NCBI GenBank assembly: GCA_016342415.1
Contig: JAEIOD010000037.1
Location: 1 to 43,645, forward strand
Length of the DNA stretch: 43,645 nucleotides
From: Clostridiales bacterium
Lineage (GTDB): Bacteria; Bacillota; Clostridia; Peptostreptococcales; Acidaminobacteraceae
Reading direction: 5' to 3'
The notes under the pieces were generated by a model. It made no database searches. It was not told the origin of the DNA and saw only the letters and a program-made list of their open reading frames with translations. The position numbers were made by a program, and so were the translations under genes. This document shows positions 34,603 through 43,470 of the stretch, piece by piece. Each line of letters begins with the position of its first letter. Position 1 is the stretch's first letter.

Positions 34603-35298
34603 ATGAACGAAAAGATTCTAGTAGTAGAAGACGAAAAAGAAATTGCAGATTTAATCAGAGATTATTTAACAGCTTCCAACTATAAGGTTGTTATTGCAAA
34701 CGATGGTGAAGCAGGATTGGCTTTATTTGAATCAGAAAAACCACAACTCGCTGTACTTGATATTATGTTACCAAAAAAAGATGGTTTCGAAGTATGCCGA
34801 ACCATCCGTTCTAAGTCGAATATCCCAATTTTAATGTTAAGTGCAAAAAAAGAAGATACAGACAAGATCATCGGTCTTGGATTAGGTGCTGATGACTATA
34901 TCACAAAACCATTCAGTCCAAGAGAATTGATTGCACGTGTACAATCTCAATTAAGACGATTTACAGAATTATCTACCAATCAAGAGAAAAAAGAAATTTT
35001 AGCATACAATGGTTTAGAAATAGATTCAACAGCTTATACAGTATCATTAGATAATGAAATCATTCCGTTTTCAGTAAAGGAATTTGAAATTCTTCATTAT
35101 TTAGCATCCAATGCCAACCAAGCTCTTTCTAGAGAAAAAATATTTGATGAAATCTGGGGATACAACGAATATGGTGATATCAATACCGTCACTGTTCATA
35201 TCCGTAAGATCAGAGAAAAAATTGAAAAAGATCCTTCCCGACCAACATTTATTGAAACGGTATGGGGCATCGGTTACAAGTTCAAAGGAGATAAGTAA
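34603..35298 (+). CDS. OmpR-family response regulator
   Basis: 231 residues. The receiver domain has Glu9-Asp10, phospho-acceptor Asp53 in VLDIMLPK and Lys102 in TKPFSPRE. A winged-helix DNA-binding domain follows (NTVTVHIRKIREKIEKDP and IETVWGIGYKF). ATG at 34603 with AGGAAAGGA upstream is preferred over a TTG at 34597. The stop overlaps the kinase ATG (TAATG), so the pair is co-translated. The target genes are unknown. Confidence 0.94.
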   Translation: MNEKILVVEDEKEIADLIRDYLTASNYKVVIANDGEAGLALFESEKPQLAVLDIMLPKKDGFEVCRTIRSKSNIPILMLSAKKEDTDKIIGLGLGADDYITKPFSPRELIARVQSQLRRFTELSTNQEKKEILAYNGLEIDSTAYTVSLDNEIIPFSVKEFEILHYLASNANQALSREKIFDEIWGYNEYGDINTVTVHIRKIREKIEKDPSRPTFIETVWGIGYKFKGDK

Positions 35299-36413
35299 TG
35301 TCTACGAGCCTTCGTTCGAAGATACTTGTTGCACTTGTTTCAATTATTATTATACCGATAGTGATTGTTGGTTTCACCTTGGTTTTAATGCATTTTGATA
35401 TTATCCATGTCCCTGCACTTCAAGACATTGATTTTCATGCCATACAGATTACAGCACCTGGTAAAAATACTGAGGAACTGACCCTTTTACCCTTAACACT
35501 TTTGTGGATTTATATCATTGCTATGATTGCCATGGTCATTGTTGTTTCAAAAGTATTATCCGATTTTCTGCTGATGCCTCTTAAGGAGCTTAACTATGCT
35601 GCTGAACGTATCGGTACTGGCGATTTTGATTTTAAAATTCGTTACAACAAAGACAACGAATTCGGAAAACTCTGTAGAGAGTTTGACAGTATGAAAGACA
35701 ATTTACAGTTGACCTCTAGAAAACAGGATATTTATGAGAATTCAAGAAAAGAGCTCATTGCAAGTATCACTCATGATTTAAAAACACCTCTTACAAGCAT
35801 CATCGGTTATGTAGAGGGTCTGCAAGATGGTGTGGTGACCAATCCTGAAACGGTAGAGAACTACTTGAAAGTCATTCATGACAAATCTCTAAGATTGGAC
35901 CATTTGATTGATGATCTGTTTACATTTACACAGCTTGAACTTGAAAAGTTTACCGTTAATGTGGCAGAAACCTCTATGGCTTCTATGATTACAGAGTATT
36001 CGAATACAAAAATAAGAGAATATCAATCCAATGACCACATCGCATTTATTGTAGGTGAATCGGTTGATGACGCACTCATCAACATTGATGAATTTAGAAT
36101 CGGTCAAGTTTTAGAAAACCTGATCAGCAACGCAGAAAAATATACTGATTCTTACATCAAACTTTATACATCATCAGATGATTTACACTATAATATATTT
36201 ATTGAAGACGATGGTATCGGTATTGCAAAGGAAGATCTGCCATTTATCTTTGATTACTTCTATCAATGTGATAAAGCTAGAGAAACCAAACGCAAAGGCA
36301 CCGGACTGGGACTCGCTATCTGTAAACAGCTGGTTGAAGCTCATAAAGGTAGAATTTATGTCAGAAGTACGGTTGGTGAAGGTACCGTCTTCAAAATCAG
36401 TTTGAGAAAATAA
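35298..36413 (+). CDS. HAMP-containing sensor histidine kinase
   Basis: 371 residues. Two membrane segments (about 9-31 and 66-88) enclose a short outer loop of about 35 residues. A HAMP domain follows (88-140), then the H box SITHDLKTPLTS with His159, and an HATPase domain with N box LENLISNAEKY, G1 DDGIGI and G2 GTGLGLAICKQ. The short outer loop suggests an intramembrane sensor, often for envelope stress or antimicrobial compounds. It pairs with the OmpR-type regulator. Confidence 0.93.
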   Translation: MSTSLRSKILVALVSIIIIPIVIVGFTLVLMHFDIIHVPALQDIDFHAIQITAPGKNTEELTLLPLTLLWIYIIAMIAMVIVVSKVLSDFLLMPLKELNYAAERIGTGDFDFKIRYNKDNEFGKLCREFDSMKDNLQLTSRKQDIYENSRKELIASITHDLKTPLTSIIGYVEGLQDGVVTNPETVENYLKVIHDKSLRLDHLIDDLFTFTQLELEKFTVNVAETSMASMITEYSNTKIREYQSNDHIAFIVGESVDDALINIDEFRIGQVLENLISNAEKYTDSYIKLYTSSDDLHYNIFIEDDGIGIAKEDLPFIFDYFYQCDKARETKRKGTGLGLAICKQLVEAHKGRIYVRSTVGEGTVFKISLRK

Positions 36414-36439
36414 AAAACATGATGAAAATCATGTTTTTA
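36413..36439 (+). terminator. Terminator of the two-component operon
   Basis: AAAAACATGAT and ATCATGTTTTT form an 11-bp stem with a GAAA loop right after the kinase stop. Confidence 0.85.
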
Positions 36440-36580
36440 TATTGCCCAAATTGGCATCATATAGTTTTTTTCATCAATTGGTATCACGCCTTCAGTCATG
36501 GAAATTACCCAGCCATTACCAATCAAAACTATTACTTCAGTTTGGTCGACTTCTTGTAACCTATGACAATTATGATGCAA
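36437..36580 (-). CDS. Possible small ORF or gene remnant
   Basis: A 47-codon frame on the minus strand (TTG start at 36580, TAA at 36437-36439) whose second half, EVIVLIGNGWVISMTEGVIP, has a protein-like composition. The TTG lacks a well placed ribosome binding site, and the frame begins just beyond the terminator of the chagasin-like gene. It may be a decayed 3' end of an older gene. No family is recognised. Confidence 0.25.
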   Translation of the reverse strand: MHHNCHRLQEVDQTEVIVLIGNGWVISMTEGVIPIDEKNYMMPIWAI

Positions 36581-36587
36581 ACAGCAA

Positions 36588-36616
36588 AATACCCCTTCTC
36601 ATAGAGAAGAGGTATT
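36588..36616 (-). terminator. Terminator of the chagasin-like gene
   Basis: A 13-bp stem (one G-T pair) with a TAT loop on the minus strand, four bases past the stop, followed by TTGCTGTTTG. The T-run is weak. Confidence 0.6.
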
Positions 36617-36620
36617 ATTA

Positions 36621-37640
36621 TTAGTAAATGATATAACCTGCTGTTTGAGGTGGTATACTCATCGTTGTTGCCATTGATGTTAAAGCATTGATCTGATCAC
36701 CAACTTTGATACTGCCTTGTACAAAAGTTGTCTCATTTGATGTATGAATCACAACATCAACCATCTCTGCGCCTTCTTCGTAAGTTAAAAATAAACTTAC
36801 AACACCTTTATCATTAATCTTGATCTCTTTGATATATCCTGAATAAGCTGACATGCCATATTCATTAAATTCAATTTGACCCTCTTCTACTTGAATTCCA
36901 AGATCTAATATAACATTGAAGAACTCAGCTGGTACCATTGCTCTATCATTATAAATAACAGGTGCTGCACTTAATGGTCTTGCTGCCATTCTGTTTTTAA
37001 AATATGCATTTTTACCAATTGTAATTGATGTCCATTGAGCGTTTCTTGAGATTTCAATCGATTGAGTCTCAGATACCCATTTTACATCATAACCCAAAGC
37101 TCTTAAAGTTTCTGCAACCGGAACCATTGTAACACCATCGATTGTTTGGATCGCTGTATCCATTTCTAACATTTTTTCCGATACCACAACACCTGATTTG
37201 ATTGGTTCAGAAATTAATACAGGTTCATTGATTGTTACAATACCATTTTCTTCAACAAATACTTTTTCACCGTTTTTATAAACCAATACATCTATTGTAT
37301 CAATTGTTGAATTTTCTTCAAATGATCTGTGATGTTTAAAATCAATTGTAGATACACCATCTGCTAATACTTCAAATGTAAAATGATGTTTGCCTGGAGC
37401 ACCTGGTATATTGCTTTTCGAAACATACTCATCTGAAATAAACTTCACATGATCTTCCTTATTCACTACATATGACCATGTGTAACCTGTACTTCCGTTT
37501 TCATCTAATATAATTGTGAAAATGTCACCTTCTTGACTTAACTCAAATGGTAGTTCACTATATAGTGTCGGCACTGCTGTATCAGCAAATACACCTGTCA
37601 TCATCATTAAAATCAATACAATACTTACTATCTTTTTCAT
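36621..37640 (-). CDS. Secreted chagasin-like protease inhibitor with CuAO-like domain
   Basis: 339 residues with a signal peptide (1-19). The I42 (chagasin/ICP) inhibitor domain covers about 25-125, with the loop GSTGYTW at 49-55 (the family's NPTTGY/F loop), the GAPGKHHFTFEVLADG loop and the HHRSFEE loop. A copper-amine-oxidase-like N-terminal domain follows (about 155-250). I42 proteins inhibit papain-like cysteine proteases. The start is ATG 37640 with GGAGG upstream; a frame start at 37667 is less likely. Targets could be foreign proteases or the cell's own surface enzymes. Confidence 0.85.
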   Translation of the reverse strand: MKKIVSIVLILMMMTGVFADTAVPTLYSELPFELSQEGDIFTIILDENGSTGYTWSYVVNKEDHVKFISDEYVSKSNIPGAPGKHHFTFEVLADGVSTIDFKHHRSFEENSTIDTIDVLVYKNGEKVFVEENGIVTINEPVLISEPIKSGVVVSEKMLEMDTAIQTIDGVTMVPVAETLRALGYDVKWVSETQSIEISRNAQWTSITIGKNAYFKNRMAARPLSAAPVIYNDRAMVPAEFFNVILDLGIQVEEGQIEFNEYGMSAYSGYIKEIKINDKGVVSLFLTYEEGAEMVDVVIHTSNETTFVQGSIKVGDQINALTSMATTMSIPPQTAGYIIY

Positions 37641-37711
37641 ATTTTCCTCCATTGTTTTCTTGAGCACTACGCTATTTAGACGCCAAGAAAATAAAAAGGT
37701 TCCATAAATAT

Positions 37712-40012
37712 TTATTTTTTCGAATCTTTTTTTAAAAATTGTTCCTCAAGAGCATCCGCAGTCATTGGTTTGGCTAAATAGTAACCTTGAATCACATGAC
37801 AATTTAAATCGTTTAGAATATCTAATTGCTCTTTTGTTTCAACACCTTCTGCAATTATTTTTAAGCCTAACGCCTCAGACATCTTGATAATCGCTTTTAC
37901 AATTTGCATTTCATCTTCATGAAGTTCTATATTGGCAATTAATTCTTTTGCTATTTTAAGTGTATCCACATTAAATCGTTTGAGATAACTTAGTGAGGAA
38001 TAACCTGTGCCAAAGTCGTCTATGGAAATATAAAAACCCAATGCTTTTATCTGTCTAAAAACGTCCTCCATTATATTAGAAGAGTTCATGGCACTGTGTT
38101 CGGTAATTTCAAATTCCAAATAACCTGGATTTACACCTGTTATTTCTAATAGATCCTTTAGATTCAAGTAAAAATCCACACTATTTAAGGTCAAAGGTGA
38201 TAGATTAACACTCATAACCATATCTTTATTGTAAAAGGCATTCCATCTTTTTATTTGTAACATTGCTTCAGCAAATACAAATTCGTTGATGGCAAGTATC
38301 AGTCCAACTTCTTCGGCGATGGGTATAAACTCTGCTGGTGATATAAAACCTTCTTCTGTATGGAACCATCTAATTAAAGCTTCCATACCGATTATTTCTA
38401 AACTATTTGAATCGAATTGCGGTTGATAATACAACTCGAAGTCCGTTTTGAAATCAGCATTTTTCAAAAGTATCTCAATATGGTTTCTTCTCTCTAATTG
38501 TTCGATCAAATCAGATGAAAATACGACATGTTTGGTCATAGCGCCGTTGGCTTTTGCATGATACATGGCAATATCAGCATTTTTTACAAGGTCACTCACT
38601 GTTAACGCATCATTTGGATATCTTGCAAAACCTATACTTGCATCTATTGTAAACTGAAAAACATCTATAGCAATCGGGACTTTCATAATCTCAATTATTC
38701 TTTGACTGATTTCTTCTAAGTCCTTCGCTTTATTACCGGGAATGATAATCGCAAACTCGTCACCACCAACCCTAAAGATATCATAATCAGTCGTCAGTTG
38801 TTTTGAAAACCGTTTGGAAACTTCAATTAATACCAGGTCTCCCATTGGATGTCCATGTAAATCATTTATAATCTTGAACCTATCTAAATCCAAATAAGCT
38901 ACGGAAAAAGGTTTTTTATCCTTTAAACGATTATTAAGCGATTCAATAAAGTAATCTCTATTATACAGATGGGTCAAAGAATCTGTAATTGCTCTCTTCT
39001 CCAATTCTTTTTGGGATATCAGCAGTTCTTTTGTTCGTTCGGTGATGGTTTTTTCCAAAGCCATTTTGATTTCATGTTCTTTTATATATAAGATTTCTGT
39101 CATTAATAGTTTTTGAACATAATGAGACATCACTTGATAAATAACCAATGTAAACAAAATTGCAGTTAAGTGACCAATACTCAGTCGCCCCATCAAATAA
39201 AGCCCCACGGGAGCAATTAATACCCACCATAAGATTTTTGATTTTCCAAAATTATTGGGTGTCGTTTCAGAGTTATCGTAATAATCAACAGGATCACTTG
39301 CTGCTGTAACAGCTGATAATGTAAATAGTAAAAAAGCAATCATAAATATGATATCGGATATGGAGTTTGGTACATAAGTCATACTATAATAACTATCTAT
39401 ATAAAATAAATCAGCCAGCACATAAACGATATAAGCAACTGTTGTATATTTAATGGCTATTTTTATTTTTTTATATCGTGATGATGCGACCATTGTCACA
39501 ATGATAATCAAGATCAAAATATCAAGTGATAAATAGACAACCGTCCCTACAAAATCGGCTAACAGAATCTCAGAAAAATCTATTTTAGAAAAGAATAAAG
39601 CACTTCCAAGAGCAAATGAAATGATCATTATTACCGTTGCATCCAACAACAGCTGAAGACGGTTCCACTTATCGAGGTTCTTTACAAAGTATATGGCTGC
39701 ATTGATCAACAATAAGATATCTGTTATCAAATACAGATACATAAACAAATCCATTTCATTTGGATCTAGGTTTGTCGCTATAGAAATATAAGCCCATAAC
39801 AAGTCTGTTAGACCCCAACTTAACATGGCTAAAGCCAATAGCTTCCATACGATCCTCAGGTTTTCAATTCTCCTAGATTGCAGATATATGATCCCGCTAA
39901 TTAAAAACATATAAATCGGAGATATGATATCAGCCATCACTGGAAATGTATAAGAAGCTATAATATATGCAATTAAAATTGGTATAATTATAAATCCAAT
40001 TGTTTTTCTCAT
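37712..40012 (-). CDS. Membrane GGDEF-EAL protein (c-di-GMP turnover)
   Basis: 766 residues. About eight or nine membrane segments fill 1-305, then a coiled linker, then a GGDEF domain with an intact GGDEF at 416-420, and an EAL domain with EAL at 544-546. The EAL catalytic set is present (NLSP, FEITEHSAM, IDDFGTGYSSL, AEGVETKEQ, IQGYYLAKPM), so both cyclase and phosphodiesterase activity are possible. No RxxD inhibitory site is visible before GGDEF. ATG at 40012 with GGAGG upstream is preferred over an in-frame start at 40063. Confidence 0.92.
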   Translation of the reverse strand: MRKTIGFIIIPILIAYIIASYTFPVMADIISPIYMFLISGIIYLQSRRIENLRIVWKLLALAMLSWGLTDLLWAYISIATNLDPNEMDLFMYLYLITDILLLINAAIYFVKNLDKWNRLQLLLDATVIMIISFALGSALFFSKIDFSEILLADFVGTVVYLSLDILILIIIVTMVASSRYKKIKIAIKYTTVAYIVYVLADLFYIDSYYSMTYVPNSISDIIFMIAFLLFTLSAVTAASDPVDYYDNSETTPNNFGKSKILWWVLIAPVGLYLMGRLSIGHLTAILFTLVIYQVMSHYVQKLLMTEILYIKEHEIKMALEKTITERTKELLISQKELEKRAITDSLTHLYNRDYFIESLNNRLKDKKPFSVAYLDLDRFKIINDLHGHPMGDLVLIEVSKRFSKQLTTDYDIFRVGGDEFAIIIPGNKAKDLEEISQRIIEIMKVPIAIDVFQFTIDASIGFARYPNDALTVSDLVKNADIAMYHAKANGAMTKHVVFSSDLIEQLERRNHIEILLKNADFKTDFELYYQPQFDSNSLEIIGMEALIRWFHTEEGFISPAEFIPIAEEVGLILAINEFVFAEAMLQIKRWNAFYNKDMVMSVNLSPLTLNSVDFYLNLKDLLEITGVNPGYLEFEITEHSAMNSSNIMEDVFRQIKALGFYISIDDFGTGYSSLSYLKRFNVDTLKIAKELIANIELHEDEMQIVKAIIKMSEALGLKIIAEGVETKEQLDILNDLNCHVIQGYYLAKPMTADALEEQFLKKDSKK

Positions 40013-40071
40013 ACAACCTCCAACAAGAAAAGTGTGTTTGACACCTTTTAATTCATAACTCATATAGTAAA

Positions 40072-40080
40072 ATTATATCA
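40072..40080 (-). promoter_or_regulatory. Extended -10 promoter of the GGDEF-EAL gene
   Basis: TGATATAAT on the minus strand, 60 bases before the ATG at 40012. No good -35 is seen. Confidence 0.5.
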
Positions 40081-40113
40081 TTAGTCTAACACATATTTTA
40101 CATATAATTTTAG

Positions 40114-40139
40114 AAAAAAAAAGGATACATATGTATCCT
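40114..40139 (-). terminator. Terminator of the DUF2834 gene
   Basis: The palindrome AGGATACATATGTATCCT on the minus strand is followed by nine T residues, about 40 bases past the stop. Confidence 0.85.
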
Positions 40140-40178
40140 ATCCATTTAATATTTACCCATTCCATAGGGATATAAGCA

Positions 40179-40538
40179 TTATAATCGATTATAATTGGCT
40201 TGATATGTGAGTAACCCTCTACTTCTTTTCTGACAACTCATTTCTTTTAAAAACAGGAAAAATGGTAATCCAAAGGAAACTCCAAATAAACAAGTACCTA
40301 AAACCGCCATCCAAGAAAACTTCACTTGATGTTTTATGTATTCCAATATGATAAAAACTATCAAGATACCCATGGCAAATAATACATTCACCGAAAAGAA
40401 ACGACTTACATCATTTAGAAACATTAGGTCGATAAACAATTGATAATCAAAACTATGTTCTTTTACAAATGGTACCATATAATAGCAAGGTAATATCGCA
40501 CCGATTAGAGATAATAATACGTAAATGATTTTCTTCAT
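40179..40538 (-). CDS. DUF2834 membrane protein
   Basis: 119 residues with three membrane segments (about 4-22, 48-66, 76-97), of the DUF2834 type: the spacing of LPCYYMVPFVKEHSFD, LNDVSRFFSVNVLFA and CLFGVSFGLPFFLFLKE fits the family. The last 20 residues are a hydrophilic tail (CQKRSRGLLTYQANYNRL). Function is unknown. AAGGAG precedes the ATG. Confidence 0.8.
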   Translation of the reverse strand: MKKIIYVLLSLIGAILPCYYMVPFVKEHSFDYQLFIDLMFLNDVSRFFSVNVLFAMGILIVFIILEYIKHQVKFSWMAVLGTCLFGVSFGLPFFLFLKEMSCQKRSRGLLTYQANYNRL

Positions 40539-40603
40539 GTCATTCTCCTTTAACTAACATCTCTATTTTACCTTATAATATCTTAAGTAACAAGAAATTG
40601 ATA

Positions 40604-41656
40604 TTATTTGACATTTTTTTTATAAGCTTTAAAATCCTTATCATCTATATTTTTTTGATAAGCAATAAATTCAGCCGTTTTCCTAAGCATTTGTAATTGT
40701 TCATTTTCACTAAATTCTTTTGGATAGTGATCATAGTATTCAATTAAGAAGTCTATAATCATTTTTGCCTCTGCTTTATCAAATATTTTATTCTTAAGTG
40801 TTGCTATTTTTATAGATTCTTCTTCTGTGATAGGGTGAGTTGCATGTGCCAATAGATATCTCATATACCCGACCAAACATGCTTTACCATCACAAACACC
40901 ACAGTGTTCTGTACCTTTACACATGCTCTCAATCTTAAACTCAATTTTTGATTTTATTTGTTTTAAAACTTCAGCTTGCCTCATAAACGATGTCTCTTCA
41001 ATCGAGTTGTACTTCTTAGTAAATCTCTTGATGACATATAAAGAAATGACAATAAGAGCACCAATAATCAAACCCGTCCATACATATTTGTATTGATGTA
41101 AAAAGGATTGGTACAACTTCTGTACACCAAATAACAAGAATATGATATAAGCTGATATTTTCAATTTGTCTTCTGGTATTTTTTTACCGAGTTTCAGACC
41201 AACAAAGATTCCCAAAGATGATGTTAAAACCATCCCAGTCACAGTACCTAACAACACCATAAACATATATGTCGAATCAATAGACAGTCCTAAAGCTGCC
41301 AGTTGAGTTTTATCTCCCAGTTCACCTAGAAAAAATGCCAACGAAACGGTTAATATGGGTCCGTATTTGACAACCCCCTCTTCAATCTCTTCTTCTTCAA
41401 TGTCTAAAGATTTAAATGCAAAGAAAATAAACATCAAACCTGCTACAACACCAATGATTTCAAGAGGTACAAGTTCCAACAAAGCACGTCCCAATAAAAT
41501 GGCCAATCCATGATTTAAAAATGAGCCTAGAAATACACCTATCAAGATTTTTTTAACTGGATATTTTGTTGCAAATGCCATGGATAAGAACTGTGTCTTA
41601 TCTCCCATTTCTGCAAAGAATATTAATATGACTGCGCCGATATAATCTGAAAACAT
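40604..41656 (-). CDS. TMEM165/GDT1 (UPF0016) transporter with a four-Cys tail
   Basis: 350 residues. Six membrane segments are arranged as two repeats, each with the family motif: EMGDKT (15-20) and ELGDKT (112-117). This family exports Mn2+ or Ca2+. An extra hydrophilic C-terminal domain (about 215-350) contains Cys246, Cys252, Cys255 and Cys260, a CX5CX2CX4C arrangement that resembles a metal or iron-sulfur site. The usual family length is about 190-220 residues, so the tail is an unusual fusion. AGGAG precedes the ATG. Confidence 0.88.
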   Translation of the reverse strand: MFSDYIGAVILIFFAEMGDKTQFLSMAFATKYPVKKILIGVFLGSFLNHGLAILLGRALLELVPLEIIGVVAGLMFIFFAFKSLDIEEEEIEEGVVKYGPILTVSLAFFLGELGDKTQLAALGLSIDSTYMFMVLLGTVTGMVLTSSLGIFVGLKLGKKIPEDKLKISAYIIFLLFGVQKLYQSFLHQYKYVWTGLIIGALIVISLYVIKRFTKKYNSIEETSFMRQAEVLKQIKSKIEFKIESMCKGTEHCGVCDGKACLVGYMRYLLAHATHPITEEESIKIATLKNKIFDKAEAKMIIDFLIEYYDHYPKEFSENEQLQMLRKTAEFIAYQKNIDDKDFKAYKKNVK

Positions 41657-42053
41657 TTCTTACTCCTATTAACTTTTTTTGTTGATACATCCAATCCATT
41701 GTCTAAACAAATAGCAAAGGCCTAAAGTATAAGTATATTCTTCTCACAAAACGCCATCCTTAAACTCTCACATTTTGTTCAAAAATCTCCATCAGTTTAA
41801 CATGATTAGGGATATGGGTCAATCGATTTGTATAAGTATCAGTCTCGTTTTAATATTGACCTTTATTTATCTTTGTTTTAATAATGAAAACGTATACAGC
41901 TTTATCTAACAGCACATTTATTATAACGATACATTTAATCTTCTACAATTTCTTAATTATGTCACTTTTATATGATACTATTTAAGTATCTAGATACCCA
42001 AAAGCGTCAAAACAACTCAAGTGGGTATAAAGAGTATACTTGAAGGAGGCCAT
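41657..42053. other. Divergent intergenic region with a long leader
   Basis: 397 bp between the TMEM165-type gene and the SLH gene. It holds the TMEM165-type promoter and a predicted leader of about 130 bases with one hairpin (ACAAAATG pairing with CGTTTTGT). On the other side are ATACCC/GGGTAT and GTATCTAGATAC inverted repeats before the SLH gene. The yybP-ykoY Mn2+ riboswitch core is not seen. Confidence 0.5.
41794..41822 (-). promoter_or_regulatory. Promoter of the TMEM165-type gene
   Basis: On the minus strand TTGACC (41817-41822) and TAAACT (41794-41799) are spaced by 17 bp, with a TGT extended -10, about 140 bases before the ATG. Confidence 0.6.
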
Positions 42054-43028
42054 ATGAAAAAAACAATCGCAATACTTATCTGCAGTTTAATGTTCTCGTC
42101 TTTATCCTTTGCAGTCATCGATCAACCAAGTATCTGGGCTGAGGATTTTATTGAAGAATTAAAAGCTTATGATCAAATAAGAAGCAACGCTTTTGAAGGG
42201 TATCAAGACGATATTACACGAGCTGAATTTGTCTACTTAACAGTTAAAATGATTGAAATCGTTACTCATGAAACCATTGAGGTCGATTCAAGTATTTCCT
42301 TTACGGACACCAATGATATCTATGCTCTAAAAGGCGCTACAATTGGTATTACCTCTGGTATTGGTGATGGCAAGTTTGGTCCGGATATGTTGTTGACAAG
42401 AGAACAAATGGCAACACTTCTTTTAAACACACTTGACTTGATGGACATGAATACCCTCATCAATACAGATTATAAATTTGTAGATGACAGCGAATTCAGT
42501 TCATGGGCAAAAGAAGCTATTTATCTTGTTAAGGCCAACGATATTATGAGTGGCGTTGGTAATGATAAATTTAATGCAGCAGGAAAAACCAGTAAAGAAG
42601 CAGCACTTGTTGTTGTGACAAAACTGATCAGAAAGAATCTTCATAAATTAGACAACACATTTATCAACAACATGAATAAAACCTCATTAAATGTAGCAGT
42701 AACAGTAAATGATAGTATTGAAGTCATTATGGAAAAAATCACGGTATCTGAAAAACCTTCCATAAACACATTAACATTTACTTATTCACAAAAAAATATC
42801 TCCAATAAGGATATTCCTGAATCCAGCCTTAGAGTTTTCTTTAGTGACGGTTCTTCAGAACTCATAAAAGGTTTCTCAAAGTACTATAGTCCTGGAAGCA
42901 CAAAAATAAGAACCTCATCACTGGATTATTCCAAACTAAAAACACCTCTATTTGTTATTATAGAAACCAGTACCATTGATATCAATCTAAATCTACCGAC
43001 AATGACCAAATGGATTATTGAAGAATAA
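42054..43028 (+). CDS. SLH-domain surface protein
   Basis: 324 residues with a signal peptide (KKTIAILICSLMFSSLSFA). Three SLH-like repeats cover about 25-210: one ending DDITRAEFVYLTVKMIEIV; one with FTDTNDIYALKGATIGITSGIGDGKFGPD; and one with WAKEAIYLVKANDIMSGVGNDKFN. The C-terminal 110 residues are a beta-rich domain I do not recognise. ATG 42054 with AGGAGG upstream is preferred over 42021. It would anchor to the cell wall. Confidence 0.9.
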   Translation: MKKTIAILICSLMFSSLSFAVIDQPSIWAEDFIEELKAYDQIRSNAFEGYQDDITRAEFVYLTVKMIEIVTHETIEVDSSISFTDTNDIYALKGATIGITSGIGDGKFGPDMLLTREQMATLLLNTLDLMDMNTLINTDYKFVDDSEFSSWAKEAIYLVKANDIMSGVGNDKFNAAGKTSKEAALVVVTKLIRKNLHKLDNTFINNMNKTSLNVAVTVNDSIEVIMEKITVSEKPSINTLTFTYSQKNISNKDIPESSLRVFFSDGSSELIKGFSKYYSPGSTKIRTSSLDYSKLKTPLFVIIETSTIDINLNLPTMTKWIIEE

Positions 43029-43050
43029 ACTCGCGAAAGCGAGTTTTTTA
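43029..43050 (+). terminator. Terminator of the SLH gene
   Basis: ACTCGC and GCGAGT with a GAAA loop, followed by TTTTTT, directly after the stop codon. Confidence 0.92.
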
Positions 43051-43063
43051 AAAATCAAAAAAG

Positions 43064-43094
43064 CACCAGATCATATTAATGGAATCTGGTGTTT
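43064..43094. terminator. Second hairpin after the SLH gene
   Basis: CACCAGAT and ATCTGGTG form an 8-bp stem with a 12-base loop. An A-run lies on the left and TTTT on the right, so it may work in both directions. Confidence 0.5.
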
Positions 43095-43100
43095 TATATG

Positions 43101-43470
43101 TAATTATTCATCTCTGGATTAAAACAGGTGATAATAGGTACTGATAACTTTCTAAATCTCGAGATTTGATGAAAAAGTGCTCGCACACTCGTTACTTCAG
43201 TTGTGAGTTAGAGCATGATTCTGTTACTGTTGTTCTTAGATATCTTCAATAATGTATGTTATACGAACTCAAAAAAGAGGAAGTCTGAGGCTTTATTAAA
43301 ACGTTCTTTTATAAAGCGAACTCTTGTTCTTATTGTATAATAAGAACCTTGCACATCTTAAATGAAAAATTAATAGTACAGTCTCTTTGTATAAACTAGA
43401 CAATAAGTCTTGCACATTTCCTGTATACTGTTAGGTATGGTTGCCTGCCTGCAGCAGAAGGGAAATTTAT
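43101..43470. other. Non-coding stretch before the IS30-type transposase
   Basis: No coding frame is convincing. It contains a perfect 14-bp palindrome AAATCTCGAGATTT (43154-43167), the inverted repeat GTTCTTATT-GTAT-AATAAGAAC (43326-43347), and two copies of CTTGCACAT (43348 and 43409), each preceded by AATAAG. The insertion-element left end probably lies in the second half, but its exact terminal repeat cannot be fixed without the right end. Confidence 0.4.

Noticed and set aside
36442..36624. 60-codon plus-strand frame after the two-component operon
   Set aside because: It starts with a non-ATG codon just past a strong terminator, has no ribosome binding site, and runs through the terminator of the opposing gene.
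41657..42053. yybP-ykoY or c-di-GMP riboswitch
   Set aside because: Looked for because of the TMEM165-type gene and the nearby GGDEF-EAL gene. Neither the Mn2+ riboswitch core nor the GEMM core sequence is visible by eye.
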